The notes under the pieces are model-generated. The model was not told the DNA's origin and ran no database searches. It saw only the letters and a program-made list of their open reading frames with translations. Shown here piece by piece: positions 1 through 6,990 of a stretch of DNA of 9,242 nucleotides. A program made the translations under genes and the position numbers. This DNA is from Gammaproteobacteria bacterium (lineage in GTDB: Bacteria > Pseudomonadota > Gammaproteobacteria > Pseudomonadales > Porticoccaceae). How positions within the stretch are numbered: position 1 is the stretch's first letter; each line of letters begins with the position of its first letter. The DNA lies in assembly GCA_003646355.1 (NCBI GenBank), contig QNFO01000029.1:1-9242 (forward strand), given 5' to 3'.

Positions 1-1
1 C

Positions 2-511
2 AACGTCTACGGCTCGCCGGTATTGCAGGCCGATATTGAAAAACAAAAGTACGAAGACCTGCTGGTGGTATCACCCGACATCGGCGGCGTGGTTCGTGCC
101 CGCGCCATCGCAAAACAACTGAACACCGATCTGGCAATTATCGATAAACGTCGACCCGAGGCCAATCAGGCTCAGGTGATGAATATTATCGGTGACGTCG
201 CCGGCCGCACCTGCTTGCTGGTAGACGACATTGTTGATACTGCCGGCACCTTGTGCAAAGCCGCTGAGGCACTGAAAGAGCAAGGCGCGAAACGTGTCGT
301 TGCCTACTGTACTCACCCGGTTTTATCCGGCAAGGCGATCGACAACATCACCAGCTCTCAGCTCGACAGCCTGGTGATCACTAACAGCATCCCTTTGACT
401 GAAGAAGCCCGCGCCTGCAAGCAGATCCGCCAGCTCTCACTGGGCCACATGCTCGCCGAGGCCATTCGCCGGGTGAGCAATGAAGAATCCATCAGTGCAA
501 TGTTTAACTAA
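2..511 (+). CDS. prs: Ribose-phosphate pyrophosphokinase, C-terminal half (5' end outside window)
   Basis: This enzyme makes PRPP from ribose-5-phosphate and ATP in the cytoplasm. PRPP feeds purine, pyrimidine, histidine, tryptophan and NAD synthesis. The reading frame is open from base 2, the first residues being [13 protein letters not shown], so the gene runs in from the left and only about 169 codons are visible. A full bacterial enzyme has about 315 residues. The family segment [16 protein letters not shown] is followed by the PRPP-binding loop [11 protein letters not shown] at about bases 218-253, which carries the paired aspartates and the downstream Asp-Thr-Ala-Gly-Thr. The C-terminus SAMFN resembles the usual end of gammaproteobacterial Prs. 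A TTG at base 23 is an internal leucine codon, not a start. The gene is followed by rplY and pth, the standard gammaproteobacterial order. Nothing looks damaged. Confidence 0.97.
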   Translation, partial: NVYGSPVLQADIEKQKYEDLLVVSPDIGGVVRARAIAKQLNTDLAIIDKRRPEANQAQVMNIIGDVAGRTCLLVDDIVDTAGTLCKAAEALKEQGAKRVVAYCTHPVLSGKAIDNITSSQLDSLVITNSIPLTEEARACKQIRQLSLGHMLAEAIRRVSNEESISAMFN

Positions 512-539
512 ATTTAGCCAAACCTCGCACGGATAAACC

Positions 540-562
540 TCTCGCCGCATTTTGCCGCGAGA
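540..562 (+). other. Small hairpin between prs and rplY
   Basis: TCTCGC (540-545) pairs with GCGAGA (557-562) around an 11-base interval that can add two further GC pairs. It lies 29 bases after the prs stop and 65 bases before the rplY start. No T-run follows, so it is not a classical intrinsic terminator. It could be an mRNA stability or processing element between co-transcribed genes. The function is inferred only from pairing. Confidence 0.35.
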
Positions 563-627
563 AATAACCTCACCCGCTATAACCTGGGTCGCAACAGCAA
601 TAGCGGATAACATAGGAGTAAAGGCAA

Positions 628-1287
628 ATGGTCGATTTCGTCCTCAATGCCAAAGCCCGTAACGATATAGGGAAAGGTGCGAGCCGCCGCCTACGTCGTT
701 TGGACAACCAGATACCCGCCATCATTTATGGTCTGGGTAAAACACCTGAGAGCATTTCTCTCGCCGCGAATCAACTGAGCCACGCACTGGCCAATGAAGC
801 GTTTTATTCGCACATCATTGAGTTGAGCCTGGATGGCAAATCTCAGAACGTGATTCTCAAAGATGTACAGCGTCATCCGGCGAAAGCAGAAATTCTGCAT
901 GTCGATTTTTTCCGAATCGATCTGTCACAGAAGCTCACCATTCGAGCACCTCTACACTTCATTAATGAAGAAGAGTGTCACGGTGTTAAAGTGGAAGGCG
1001 GCCAGATTTCTCACAGCATGAACGAGCTGGAGATCGAATGTCTACCGGCCGATCTGCCCGAGTACATTGAAGTCGATATGAGTGAAATCACACTCGGCCA
1101 GACCCTGCACATTTCCGACATCAAGCTACCCGAAGGCGTCGTCAGTGTTGCGCTGACCCACGGTGAAGATCACGATCTACCCATCGCCGCCGTCGTTAAG
1201 TCGAAAGCGATTGAAGAAGACGAAGACGTTGCAAGCCCCGCAGAAGGCGAAGCAGCTGAAGATGGAGAAGAGGACGAGGAAGCCTAA
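628..1287 (+). CDS. rplY: 50S ribosomal protein L25 (long, Ctc/TL5 type)
   Basis: L25 binds 5S rRNA in the central protuberance of the large ribosomal subunit. At 219 residues this is the long two-domain form, unlike the roughly 94-residue single-domain E. coli protein. Residues 1-90 form the 5S-binding domain, including the family segments GKGASRRLRR, IPAIIYG and LKDVQRHPAKAEILHVDFF. Residues from about 98 to 190 form the beta-rich CTC/TL5 domain, with CLPADLPEYIEVDMSE. The tail from about residue 194 is almost entirely Glu, Asp, Ala and Gly, as is common in long L25 proteins. The ATG at 628 is preceded by AGGAGTAAAGGCAA, a strong ribosome binding site. The gene sits 116 bases after prs and before pth, the usual setting. 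The left arm of the downstream palindrome begins in its last codon. Confidence 0.97.
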   Translation: MVDFVLNAKARNDIGKGASRRLRRLDNQIPAIIYGLGKTPESISLAANQLSHALANEAFYSHIIELSLDGKSQNVILKDVQRHPAKAEILHVDFFRIDLSQKLTIRAPLHFINEEECHGVKVEGGQISHSMNELEIECLPADLPEYIEVDMSEITLGQTLHISDIKLPEGVVSVALTHGEDHDLPIAAVVKSKAIEEDEDVASPAEGEAAEDGEEDEEA

Positions 1288-1452
1288 GGAGGCTTTGATC
1301 AAGTCTGAGCGAAGCAGGCTGTGATTCAAAGTGTTTAGATTCGAGACGCAAGCCGCACGTAATAGCTAGCTATTGCGAAGGTTTGTACCGAAGAAGATGA
1401 GCGCCTTGAATCGCAGAATGCGAGTTCCGACTTGATCGGAGGCTCCCTAAGG
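1283..1452. repeat. Approximately 170-bp imperfect palindrome (MITE-like element) between rplY and pth
   Basis: The whole rplY-pth gap is one imperfect inverted repeat. GATCAAGTC at 1297-1305 is complementary to GACTTGATC at 1429-1437. CTGTGATTCAA at 1319-1329 pairs with one mismatch with TTGAATCGCAG further right. At the exact centre is the perfect 14-bp palindrome AATAGCTAGCTATT (1361-1374). The similarity extends outwards, so CCTAAGGAGGCT at the left edge has a complementary partner in the right edge up to about 1452. The heptamer GGAGGCT also occurs in the same orientation at 1288-1294 and 1438-1444, which would fit a target duplication around an approximately 143-bp insert. The strand has no convincing ORF. 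In RNA it would form a long interrupted hairpin spanning the rplY-pth junction. The MITE identity is inference, because no second copy lies in the window. Confidence 0.6.
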
Positions 1453-1497
1453 GCTCACTCGTTTCTCTGCTTTCAGGCCCCGACATTGGACGCGCAA

Positions 1498-2067
1498 GTG
1501 AGGCTCATTGTTGGCCTGGGTAACCCCGGCCCTCAATACGAGCACACCCGCCACAATGCCGGGGCCGATTTCGTTACGGCTCTGGCAGAACGACACGGAG
1601 CCAGCTTTAAAAAAGAAAGTAAGTTTTCCGGCGAAACAGCGCGTATTAATCTCCACGGGCAAGATTTGCGTCTGCTGAGACCATCAACCTACATGAATCT
1701 CAGTGGTAAAGCCGTCGGCCCCATGGCCAACTTTTATAATATCCCCCCCGAAGCTATTCTCGTCGCCCACGACGAACTCGATCTCGAACCGGGTAAAGCT
1801 CGGCTTAAAATCGGCGGTGGCCACGGTGGTCACAACGGCCTGAAAGATATTATTAAAGCCCTGGGCAACAACAAGAATTTTGCCCGCCTGCGCCTTGGCG
1901 TAGGCCACCCTGGCCACGCTAGCGAGGTGGTCAACTATGTATTGCGTCGCGCTCCACAGGCCGAACAGCGATTGATCGAGGACAGCATTAGCGCTGCTCT
2001 TGAGATCACTCCCGAGCTTACCGAGGGTGAGTGGAACAAGGCGATGAAAGCCCTGCACACGAAATAA
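1498..2067 (+). CDS. pth: Peptidyl-tRNA hydrolase
   Basis: The enzyme cleaves the ester bond of peptidyl-tRNAs that drop off the ribosome, recycling tRNA in the cytoplasm. From the GTG at 1498 the product is 189 residues, close to the 194 of E. coli Pth. The expected active-site residues are present: N9 and H19 in VGLGNPGPQYEHTRHNAG, N67 in PSTYMNLSGKAV, D92 in AHDELDLEPG and N113 in GGHGGHNGLKD. These match E. coli N10, H20, N68, D93 and N114 with a one-residue offset. The frame stays open upstream to a TTG at 1432, but that would translate the right arm of the palindromic element. GTG 1498 or TTG 1486 are the reasonable starts, and neither has a strong ribosome binding site. The gene follows rplY and precedes ychF, the conserved order. 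Confidence 0.95.
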   Translation: MRLIVGLGNPGPQYEHTRHNAGADFVTALAERHGASFKKESKFSGETARINLHGQDLRLLRPSTYMNLSGKAVGPMANFYNIPPEAILVAHDELDLEPGKARLKIGGGHGGHNGLKDIIKALGNNKNFARLRLGVGHPGHASEVVNYVLRRAPQAEQRLIEDSISAALEITPELTEGEWNKAMKALHTK

Positions 2068-2162
2068 GCACCAGCAAACACACGTCACACATCAATTAAC
2101 ACAGCGAAGGCGCAAGGGCTAAATAACCTGCCCTGCCATCCCGTAAAGAGCAGAGGATTATC

Positions 2163-3254
2163 ATGGGTTTCAAATGCGGTATTGTCGGTCTCCCCAACGT
2201 GGGCAAATCCACCTTATTTAACGCCCTCACCAAGGCCGGTATTGATGCGGAAAACTTTCCCTTCTGCACTATCGAGCCCAACACTGGCGTCGTGCCCGTA
2301 CCCGACCCCCGTCAGGATGCCCTCGCCGCCATCGTTAATCCCGAACGCATCCTGCCCACCACCATGGAATTCGTCGACATTGCCGGCCTCGTCGAGGGCG
2401 CTTCAAAAGGTGAAGGCCTGGGCAACCAGTTTTTAGCGAATATCCGCGAAACCGACGCCATCGCTCACGTGGTGCGTTGCTTTGAAGATGAGAACGTCAT
2501 TCACGTCGCCAATAAGATCGACCCGCTGGCCGATATTGAAATCATCAATACCGAGCTCGCCCTGGCCGATCTCGATGCGGTTGAGAAAGCCCTGCAAAAA
2601 ACCGCCCGTGCCGCCAAAGGTAAAGATAAAGACGCGATTGCTTTACTGGCTATACTCGAACGCCTGCTGCCCCACCTCAACGAAGCCAAACCGCTGCGCA
2701 GTCTTGAGCTATCTGAGGAGGATATTGAAAAACTCGGCGAAGTCAGCCTGATGACACTCAAGCCCACCCTCTACATCGCAAACATTGCCGAAGATGGTTT
2801 TGAAAACAATCCTTTTCTGACCGCTGTCGAAGAACTCGCCGCCGCCGAAGGCGCCCAGGTGGTGCCCATTTGCAATAAGCTCGAAGCAGAAATCTCCGAA
2901 CTGGACGATGAAGACAAGGCCGAGTTTCTCGCCGACCTGGGCATGGACGAACCCGGCCTCAACCGCGTGATTCGCGCCGGCTACCAGCTGCTCGACCTGC
3001 AAACCTACTTTACCGCCGGGGAGAAAGAGGTTCGCGCCTGGACAATTCCCATTGGCGCCACCGCCCCACAGGCTGCCGGTAAAATTCACACTGACTTCGA
3101 AAAAGGCTTTATTCGCGCCGAAATTGTTAGCTATGAGGACTTTATCGCCGGTAATGGCGAGCAGGGTGCTAAAGATGCGGGCAAATGGCGCCTTGAGGGC
3201 AAGGACTACATCGTGCAGGATGGTGACGTCATTCACTTCCGGTTTAATGTGTGA
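2163..3254 (+). CDS. ychF: Ribosome-binding ATPase YchF (Obg family)
   Basis: YchF is a universally conserved P-loop NTPase of the Obg branch that prefers ATP. It binds ribosomes and acts in translation and stress responses. The 363-residue length equals that of E. coli YchF. The P-loop is GLPNVGKST (residues 9-17). The G3 motif [20 protein letters not shown] starts at D72. The G4 motif is NKLE at residues 238-241, with Glu in place of the Asp of true GTPases, the signature behind ATP preference. The C-terminal TGS domain occupies about residues 280-363, including the segments [16 protein letters not shown] and [16 protein letters not shown]. The ATG at 2163 is preceded by AGAGGATTATC. It lies 95 bases after pth. 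TTAACA (2096-2101) and CTAAAT (2119-2124) form only a weak promoter candidate in that gap. The stop overlaps the next gene by 4 bases. Confidence 0.98.
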   Translation: MGFKCGIVGLPNVGKSTLFNALTKAGIDAENFPFCTIEPNTGVVPVPDPRQDALAAIVNPERILPTTMEFVDIAGLVEGASKGEGLGNQFLANIRETDAIAHVVRCFEDENVIHVANKIDPLADIEIINTELALADLDAVEKALQKTARAAKGKDKDAIALLAILERLLPHLNEAKPLRSLELSEEDIEKLGEVSLMTLKPTLYIANIAEDGFENNPFLTAVEELAAAEGAQVVPICNKLEAEISELDDEDKAEFLADLGMDEPGLNRVIRAGYQLLDLQTYFTAGEKEVRAWTIPIGATAPQAAGKIHTDFEKGFIRAEIVSYEDFIAGNGEQGAKDAGKWRLEGKDYIVQDGDVIHFRFNV

Positions 3255-4273
3255 GTCTTAGCCCCGACCCCTCTAAAAAAATAAGCGCTAACCATAGCAA
3301 AAACAGTCAGAACAGCAGCCCCGCAAGTGCCACGGTAAAGAGTGGCATTCATACCACCTCGGGGCGCAGCACTTATGGCTTCGGCCTGGTGCTGCTGGCC
3401 TGTGTGATCTGGGGCTTCTTCCCCATTGCCGCCAAGGGCATCACCAGCCAGCTCGACCCCCACACCATCAACTTCTATCGCTTCGCCATCGCCGGGCTTA
3501 TGCTACTGCCATTTTTGATCGCCCGAGGCTCTCTGCCGCGACTCGTCGATAAAGGCAGCGCTCGGCACAACCTGCGCCTCATTGCCTGCGCTCTACTGCT
3601 AATTATTAACTACTTTCTCTATATTATCGGCGTGCAGCACATCACCCCCAGCGCCACGCAAATATTGATTCAATTCTCGACCGTCATGCTGCTACTCGCC
3701 GGCGTCTTCTTTTTTGGCGAGCGCCTGTCCCGCCGCCAGTGGCTAGGCTGTTTGATATTTTTAGGCGGCTTGGTGATTTTTTTCTACCCTCGCATTGTTG
3801 CCATGCTCGACGGCTTCAATGACTACGCCCTGGGCATGGGGCTAATATCTCTGGCCGCCATCTGTTGGACCGGCTACGCCGTGTTGCAGAAACAACTCTT
3901 ACTGCACTTCACCTCCTCGCAAATTATGCTGGTGGTTTATCTCCTTGGCTCACTGGTGTTTTTACCACTCGCCAAGCCCCTAAGTATTTTTGAGCTCGGC
4001 ACCCCCGGACTGTTACTACTGCTTTTCTGTGGCACCAGCACCTTGGTGGGTTCCGGCAGCTTCTCCGAAGCCATGGCCCATATCGAAGCCTCAAAGGCCA
4101 GTGCCATGCTCTCGACCCTGCCGGTCTTTACGATTTTGTTTATGTGGTGCCTGAGTTTTATCCCCGGCTTTGCCATCACCCCAGAGCCTCTCACTAGCTT
4201 GACCCTGTCCGGGGCCGCACTGGTTGTATTCGGCGCCTTGATGGTTGCCCTGAAGGACACTCGCAAGTCATAG
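3251..4273 (+). CDS. EamA-family (DMT superfamily) inner-membrane transporter
   Basis: This is a predicted metabolite or drug exporter of the drug/metabolite transporter superfamily. It has about ten hydrophobic segments in two EamA repeats, at about residues 42-175 and 192-335. The first repeat begins [22 protein letters not shown] and contains [19 protein letters not shown] and [14 protein letters not shown]. The second begins [21 protein letters not shown] and contains [22 protein letters not shown]. The substrate cannot be read from sequence. The GTG start at 3251 overlaps the ychF TGA as GTGA, suggesting translational coupling. It gives a polar, Ser-rich 40-residue N-terminal extension not typical of the family, but no in-frame ATG is available before the first membrane segment. 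The next gene starts 22 bases downstream, so the two are probably one transcript. RarD is a distant relative but not an obvious ortholog. Confidence 0.9.
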   Translation: MSLSPDPSKKISANHSKNSQNSSPASATVKSGIHTTSGRSTYGFGLVLLACVIWGFFPIAAKGITSQLDPHTINFYRFAIAGLMLLPFLIARGSLPRLVDKGSARHNLRLIACALLLIINYFLYIIGVQHITPSATQILIQFSTVMLLLAGVFFFGERLSRRQWLGCLIFLGGLVIFFYPRIVAMLDGFNDYALGMGLISLAAICWTGYAVLQKQLLLHFTSSQIMLVVYLLGSLVFLPLAKPLSIFELGTPGLLLLLFCGTSTLVGSGSFSEAMAHIEASKASAMLSTLPVFTILFMWCLSFIPGFAITPEPLTSLTLSGAALVVFGALMVALKDTRKS

Positions 4274-4295
4274 GCGAGCCATCTATGCTGGCGCA

Positions 4296-5489
4296 ATGAA
4301 ACGCCGCTTGCTACTGCTCAGCCTACTCCCCGCTCTCCTGCTGGCGGCGTGGCTCACTTCATTTTTGAAGACGGGCGGCCTACACACGGCCCTGCAATTA
4401 AGTAGCAGAGCGCTAGGCATAAAAGTGCCTCGCCCAGAGGATATGCAGAGCCCGCTCACAACGGCCGCAGGTTTTAAGGTCCTGCGTTATTACAGCGCGA
4501 TTTCAGGGCCACGGGGGCTTGCCTACAGCCCTGCGGGCCTCATTGTCAGCAGCTCCAGTGAGGGTGGCGTGTATCGGCTAATCGACAGCGACCGTGACGG
4601 CAGCGCCGAGCGCCATATAACAATTATCGACAAACTAAAGCGGCCCACGGGCCTCGCCATTCACAACAACTGGCTCTATATTGCCGAGACCGACGCCATC
4701 GGTCGCATCGCCTACAACCCCCTCAACGGCACAACCCAGGGCCGCTACCAACGGATTATTCATAAGCTGCCCATTGGCGGCAATCACTGGCGCCGGGTTA
4801 TCCACTTCGGGCCCGATGGCTGGCTCTACCTCGCCATCGGCTCCAGCTGTAATGTCTGTATTGAAGACGACCCCCGGCGCGGCACCATCATGCGCTTTCA
4901 CGCCGATGGCAGCGCCGGTGAAATTGTTGCTACGGGTCTGCGCAACAGCGCCGGCTTTGACTGGGCACCGTGGAATGCACAGCTCTACGCAACCGATAAT
5001 GGCCGCGACTGGCTCGGTGACGACGAGCCCCCCGACGAGCTTAATCACATCACTCACGGCAGCTTTTATGGCTGGCCCTACAGCAACGGCTTCGGCAAAG
5101 TCGATCCCGATTACGGAGACCATTCCAGCAAGCCGTCGCAGCAGGGAAACCCTCCAGCACACGGGTTTCGCCCCCACAACGCAGCACTGGGCATCATCTT
5201 TAACCGTAGTTCTAAGCTGCCACCAGACTATCAGCGCAGTGCCTTCGTCGCCCTGCACGGCTCCTGGAATCGCTCGACCCCGGACGGCTATAAAGTGGTT
5301 TCACTGCACTGGAATGAAGACGGAAGCATTGTTGAAAAAGACCTGTTAACAGGCTTCTTAACACCCAAAGGCAGAATTCTCGGTCGCCCCGCTGAACTCG
5401 CCCAGTCCGAAGATGGCAGCCTTTACATCAGCGACGACCATGCCGACACCCTGTACCGCCTTTACCCAACTAATAGCCCGGCCAAATAG
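4296..5489 (+). CDS. PQQ-dependent sugar dehydrogenase, L-sorbosone dehydrogenase-like
   Basis: This is a predicted periplasmic quinoprotein oxidising an aldose or related carbonyl sugar, with a six-bladed beta-propeller of the soluble glucose dehydrogenase/Yli-type family. The N-terminus MKRRLLLLSLLPALLLAAWL is a signal peptide or membrane anchor. The propeller starts near residue 58. GGNHWRRVIHFGPDGWLYLAIGS contains the probable catalytic His164. CNVC (C185, C188) followed by EDDPRRG is characteristic of sorbosone-dehydrogenase-like members. GLRNSAGFDW carries R216-N217, equivalent to the Arg-Asn pair near PQQ in soluble glucose dehydrogenase. ATDNGRDWLGDDEPPDELN and LHGSWNRSTPDGYKV are further family signatures. 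There is no cytochrome c domain, so an external electron acceptor is needed. The ATG at 4296 lies 22 bases after the transporter gene, with no clear ribosome binding site. The true substrate is unknown. No pqq biosynthesis gene is in the window. Confidence 0.9.
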   Translation: MKRRLLLLSLLPALLLAAWLTSFLKTGGLHTALQLSSRALGIKVPRPEDMQSPLTTAAGFKVLRYYSAISGPRGLAYSPAGLIVSSSSEGGVYRLIDSDRDGSAERHITIIDKLKRPTGLAIHNNWLYIAETDAIGRIAYNPLNGTTQGRYQRIIHKLPIGGNHWRRVIHFGPDGWLYLAIGSSCNVCIEDDPRRGTIMRFHADGSAGEIVATGLRNSAGFDWAPWNAQLYATDNGRDWLGDDEPPDELNHITHGSFYGWPYSNGFGKVDPDYGDHSSKPSQQGNPPAHGFRPHNAALGIIFNRSSKLPPDYQRSAFVALHGSWNRSTPDGYKVVSLHWNEDGSIVEKDLLTGFLTPKGRILGRPAELAQSEDGSLYISDDHADTLYRLYPTNSPAK

Positions 5490-5513
5490 TCCCAGTAAAT
5501 TAGCCCCGCTAGC

Positions 5514-5542
5514 TTGACAACCCGCACTGAAATCGCCAAAAT
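5514..5542 (+). promoter_or_regulatory. Sigma-70 promoter of the tRNA-Met gene
   Basis: A perfect -35 hexamer TTGACA (5514-5519) is separated by 17 bases from CAAAAT (5537-5542), which matches the -10 consensus at four of six positions. The -10 is followed at once by CCCCCGCC, a GC-rich discriminator like those of stable-RNA promoters under stringent control. Initiation would fall near 5549-5550, about 22 bases before the mature tRNA 5' end. Confidence 0.7.
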
Positions 5543-5571
5543 CCCCCGCCTTCAAAGATCAACCAATTTAT

Positions 5572-5648
5572 GGCTACGTAGCTCAGCTGGTTAGAGCACA
5601 GCATTCATAATGCTGGGGTCGGCGGTTCAAGTCCGCCCGTAGCTACCA
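5572..5648 (+). tRNA. tRNA-Met (CAU anticodon), elongator type
   Basis: A complete 77-base cloverleaf with encoded CCA. The acceptor strand is GGCTACG with 3' partner CGTAGCT, then discriminator A and CCA. The D stem is GCTC/GAGC. The anticodon arm is CAGCA-TTCATAA-TGCTG, giving CAU. The variable loop is GGGTC and the T arm is GGCGG-TTCAAGT-CCGCC. The body closely matches E. coli elongator tRNA-Met, and the C1-A72 mismatch and three G-C anticodon pairs of the initiator are absent. A tRNA-Ile with lysidine also has a CAU gene anticodon but differs in body sequence. The first acceptor pair is G1-U72, a wobble where G-C is usual. It has its own promoter just upstream. No strong terminator follows immediately. 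Confidence 0.96.
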
Positions 5649-5803
5649 TATTTTACAATGCATCTATCGGCGTTCTGTCGTAGCGTATTTATTCAGTAAG
5701 CGCGTTCATTATTATTTTAGTTCTTCCGGCCCAAAACGAAGTGGTCACTATTATTGTTTTATGATGGCCAGCCCGTTCCGATCAAATATTGAACAATACA
5801 AAC

Positions 5804-5828
5804 CGCTGACTTAACAGCGTCCCTTTTT
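5804..5828 (+). terminator. Possible weak intrinsic terminator, both directions
   Basis: CGCTG (5804-5808) and CAGCG (5815-5819) form a 5-bp stem around a six-base loop, followed on the + strand by TCCC and five Ts (5824-5828). Read on the minus strand the same stem is followed by the T-rich GTTTGTATTGTT. The stop codon of the minus-strand glycine-zipper gene lies in the loop. It could end both the tRNA transcript from the left and the converging gene from the right. The short stem makes this tentative. Confidence 0.35.
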
Positions 5829-6131
5829 GGCCTGCCCGGGCGGACAAAAACCTGACCCAGAATGTGCCTTATGGGAGCGTTCATAATAGTCTCCATGCCT
5901 ACCATCAGAGTGCCTATCTTCTGACTGCTCATCAGTTGCCACAGCAGCACCGAACCCCCCTCCCAGCGCACCACCGACGATGGCGCCATCACGACCACCA
6001 ACCTCATTGCCAATGGCTGCACCAACGGCACCACCCAGGCCTCCGCCAATAGCGGCATCCAGCGTCGAGTCGCCAGCGTTGACTACAGTAACTGAGAGTA
6101 AAGTTGTTAAAAAAAGATATTTTATTTTCAT
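5811..6131 (-). CDS. Small exported glycine-zipper protein with C-terminal Cys pair
   Basis: A 106-residue protein of unknown exact role, probably in the periplasm or envelope. Residues 1-19 form a signal peptide (MKIKYLFLTTLL... ending VVNA before GDST). The middle, about residues 22-65, is a glycine-zipper region with repeated GGGLGG, GAAIG and GGALGGGFGAA steps, like the Gly-zipper 2TM/YMGG families that insert or pack in membranes. A His/Asp/Arg-rich linker leads to a C-terminal GFCPPGQAKKGRC. That end resembles the CPPG-x-AKKG motif at the ends of CigR-like and related exported proteins, and the two cysteines could form a disulfide. I chose the ATG at 6131 because AGAGG lies 8 bases upstream and the signal peptide begins there. 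A longer frame from 6164 would bury the signal. It lies 128 bases after the regulator gene on the same strand. Confidence 0.75.
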   Translation of the reverse strand: MKIKYLFLTTLLSVTVVNAGDSTLDAAIGGGLGGAVGAAIGNEVGGRDGAIVGGALGGGFGAAVATDEQSEDRHSDGRHGDYYERSHKAHSGSGFCPPGQAKKGRC

Positions 6132-6259
6132 GAGCCGAGCCTCTATCCAACTGTTTAATTGCAAAGATTATTGCTGTTTTCTCCGCCTATTGAGGTGAGC
6201 AGGATCACAAGCTTACAGCTTCATTTAAACAGGTTCGGACACGGATTCTCCCCACCTCA

Positions 6260-6961
6260 TCATGTGAGTAGAGCGCGCATCTGCTCCAGGTCGGCACTGG
6301 CTCTATTCTTCTCCAGCAACTGTAGTATCTTCTCGCTGCGCAGGGCTGAAATCATCCGGCTGGCAGTTTCCGTGGTAATAGCCAGCATGGCGCCCATATC
6401 TTCCCGCGAGGGCAGAAAAAAATCATCGCGATCACTAATAGAAGCGAGGTGCAGCAGTAGGTGGATAACCCGCTGGCGGGCTTGTCCGGTCGACAGCTCG
6501 GTTATCCAGTAGTCGGCATCGCTGGAAATTTTTTGCCAGCGAGCGAGCATTTGCTTGTGCAAACGAGGGGTATCGCGATTAATACGCAGTACTTCCGCAA
6601 CGGGAATTCGACACACCAAAAGCGGCTCAAGCGCTTCGGCACAATGGGCATAGGGCTGACCGGCAAGCACCTCTATACCGACCAGGTCACCCTTGCCCAG
6701 TAGACGAACAATACGGTAACGACCATCTGAACTGTAACTGACCAGTTTCACCAGACCGCTGCGAATGGTGTACACAAAGTCAGGGCTATCATCGGTGCGA
6801 TACAGGCTCTGAAAGGGTTTAAAGCTGAGTTCGACAATGGGTTGATGAATGAGCTTAAAGTCATCCTCATTGAGGTCAGCAAACAGGACCAGATCACGAA
6901 TGCCGCACATCTCGCATTTACTCAGCTCGCGCCAGACTTCATTAATGACTTCAATTTTCAC
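6260..6961 (-). CDS. FNR-like Crp/Fnr-family transcriptional regulator
   Basis: A 233-residue DNA-binding regulator. The N-terminus KCEMCGIRDLVLF aligns with the cysteine-rich start of FNR. The effector/beta-roll domain covers about residues 28-125 (VYTIRSGLVKLVSYSSDG, LLGKGDLVG, ALEPLLVCRIP). The dimer helix follows, then an HTH_Crp domain at about 160-225 with SREDMGAML and TTETASRMIS. The recognition helix keeps E198, S201 and R202, equal to FNR E209, S212 and R213, so a TTGAT-N4-ATCAA-type site is expected. Cysteines are C16, C19, C107 and C117. Three match FNR C20, C23 and C122. The position of FNR C29 is valine here, and C107 is extra. The start is GTG at 6961, with GGGAAAA just upstream. 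It lies 29 bases downstream of the AlbA_2 gene on the same strand, probably as an operon. An iron-sulfur cluster is plausible but not proven. Confidence 0.9.
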   Translation of the reverse strand: MKIEVINEVWRELSKCEMCGIRDLVLFADLNEDDFKLIHQPIVELSFKPFQSLYRTDDSPDFVYTIRSGLVKLVSYSSDGRYRIVRLLGKGDLVGIEVLAGQPYAHCAEALEPLLVCRIPVAEVLRINRDTPRLHKQMLARWQKISSDADYWITELSTGQARQRVIHLLLHLASISDRDDFFLPSREDMGAMLAITTETASRMISALRSEKILQLLEKNRASADLEQMRALLT

Positions 6962-6990
6962 AAGTTTTCCCGTTTTAGCTCACTCAATTT

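Noticed and set aside
1281..1296. AGCCT-AAGG-AGGCT-TT at the rplY stop as an intrinsic terminator
   Set aside because: The stem is only 5 bp with two Ts after it. It is more simply the edge of the long palindromic element.
2709..3236. 175-residue minus-strand frame within ychF
   Set aside because: It is fully inside a highly conserved gene on the other strand and its translation resembles no known family.
4635..5349. Long open frames on both strands inside the PQQ dehydrogenase gene
   Set aside because: They are low-complexity shadow translations of a GC-rich coding sequence with no recognisable domain or ribosome binding site.
5782..5797. TCAA-ATA-TTGA and TATTG-AA-CAATA dyads, considered as sites for the FNR-like regulator
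   Set aside because: The half-sites are in the wrong order or spacing for TTGAT-N4-ATCAA, and they lie beyond the 3' end of the neighbouring gene, not in a promoter.
5649..5803. Gap after the tRNA gene, examined for an integrated element or attachment site
   Set aside because: No repeat of the tRNA 3' end, integrase or phage gene is seen. The stretch is AT-richer but otherwise featureless.
6132..6164. Upstream in-frame start that would lengthen the glycine-zipper protein by 11 residues
   Set aside because: It would place a charged peptide before a clean signal sequence, and the ribosome binding site AGAGG fits the ATG at 6131.
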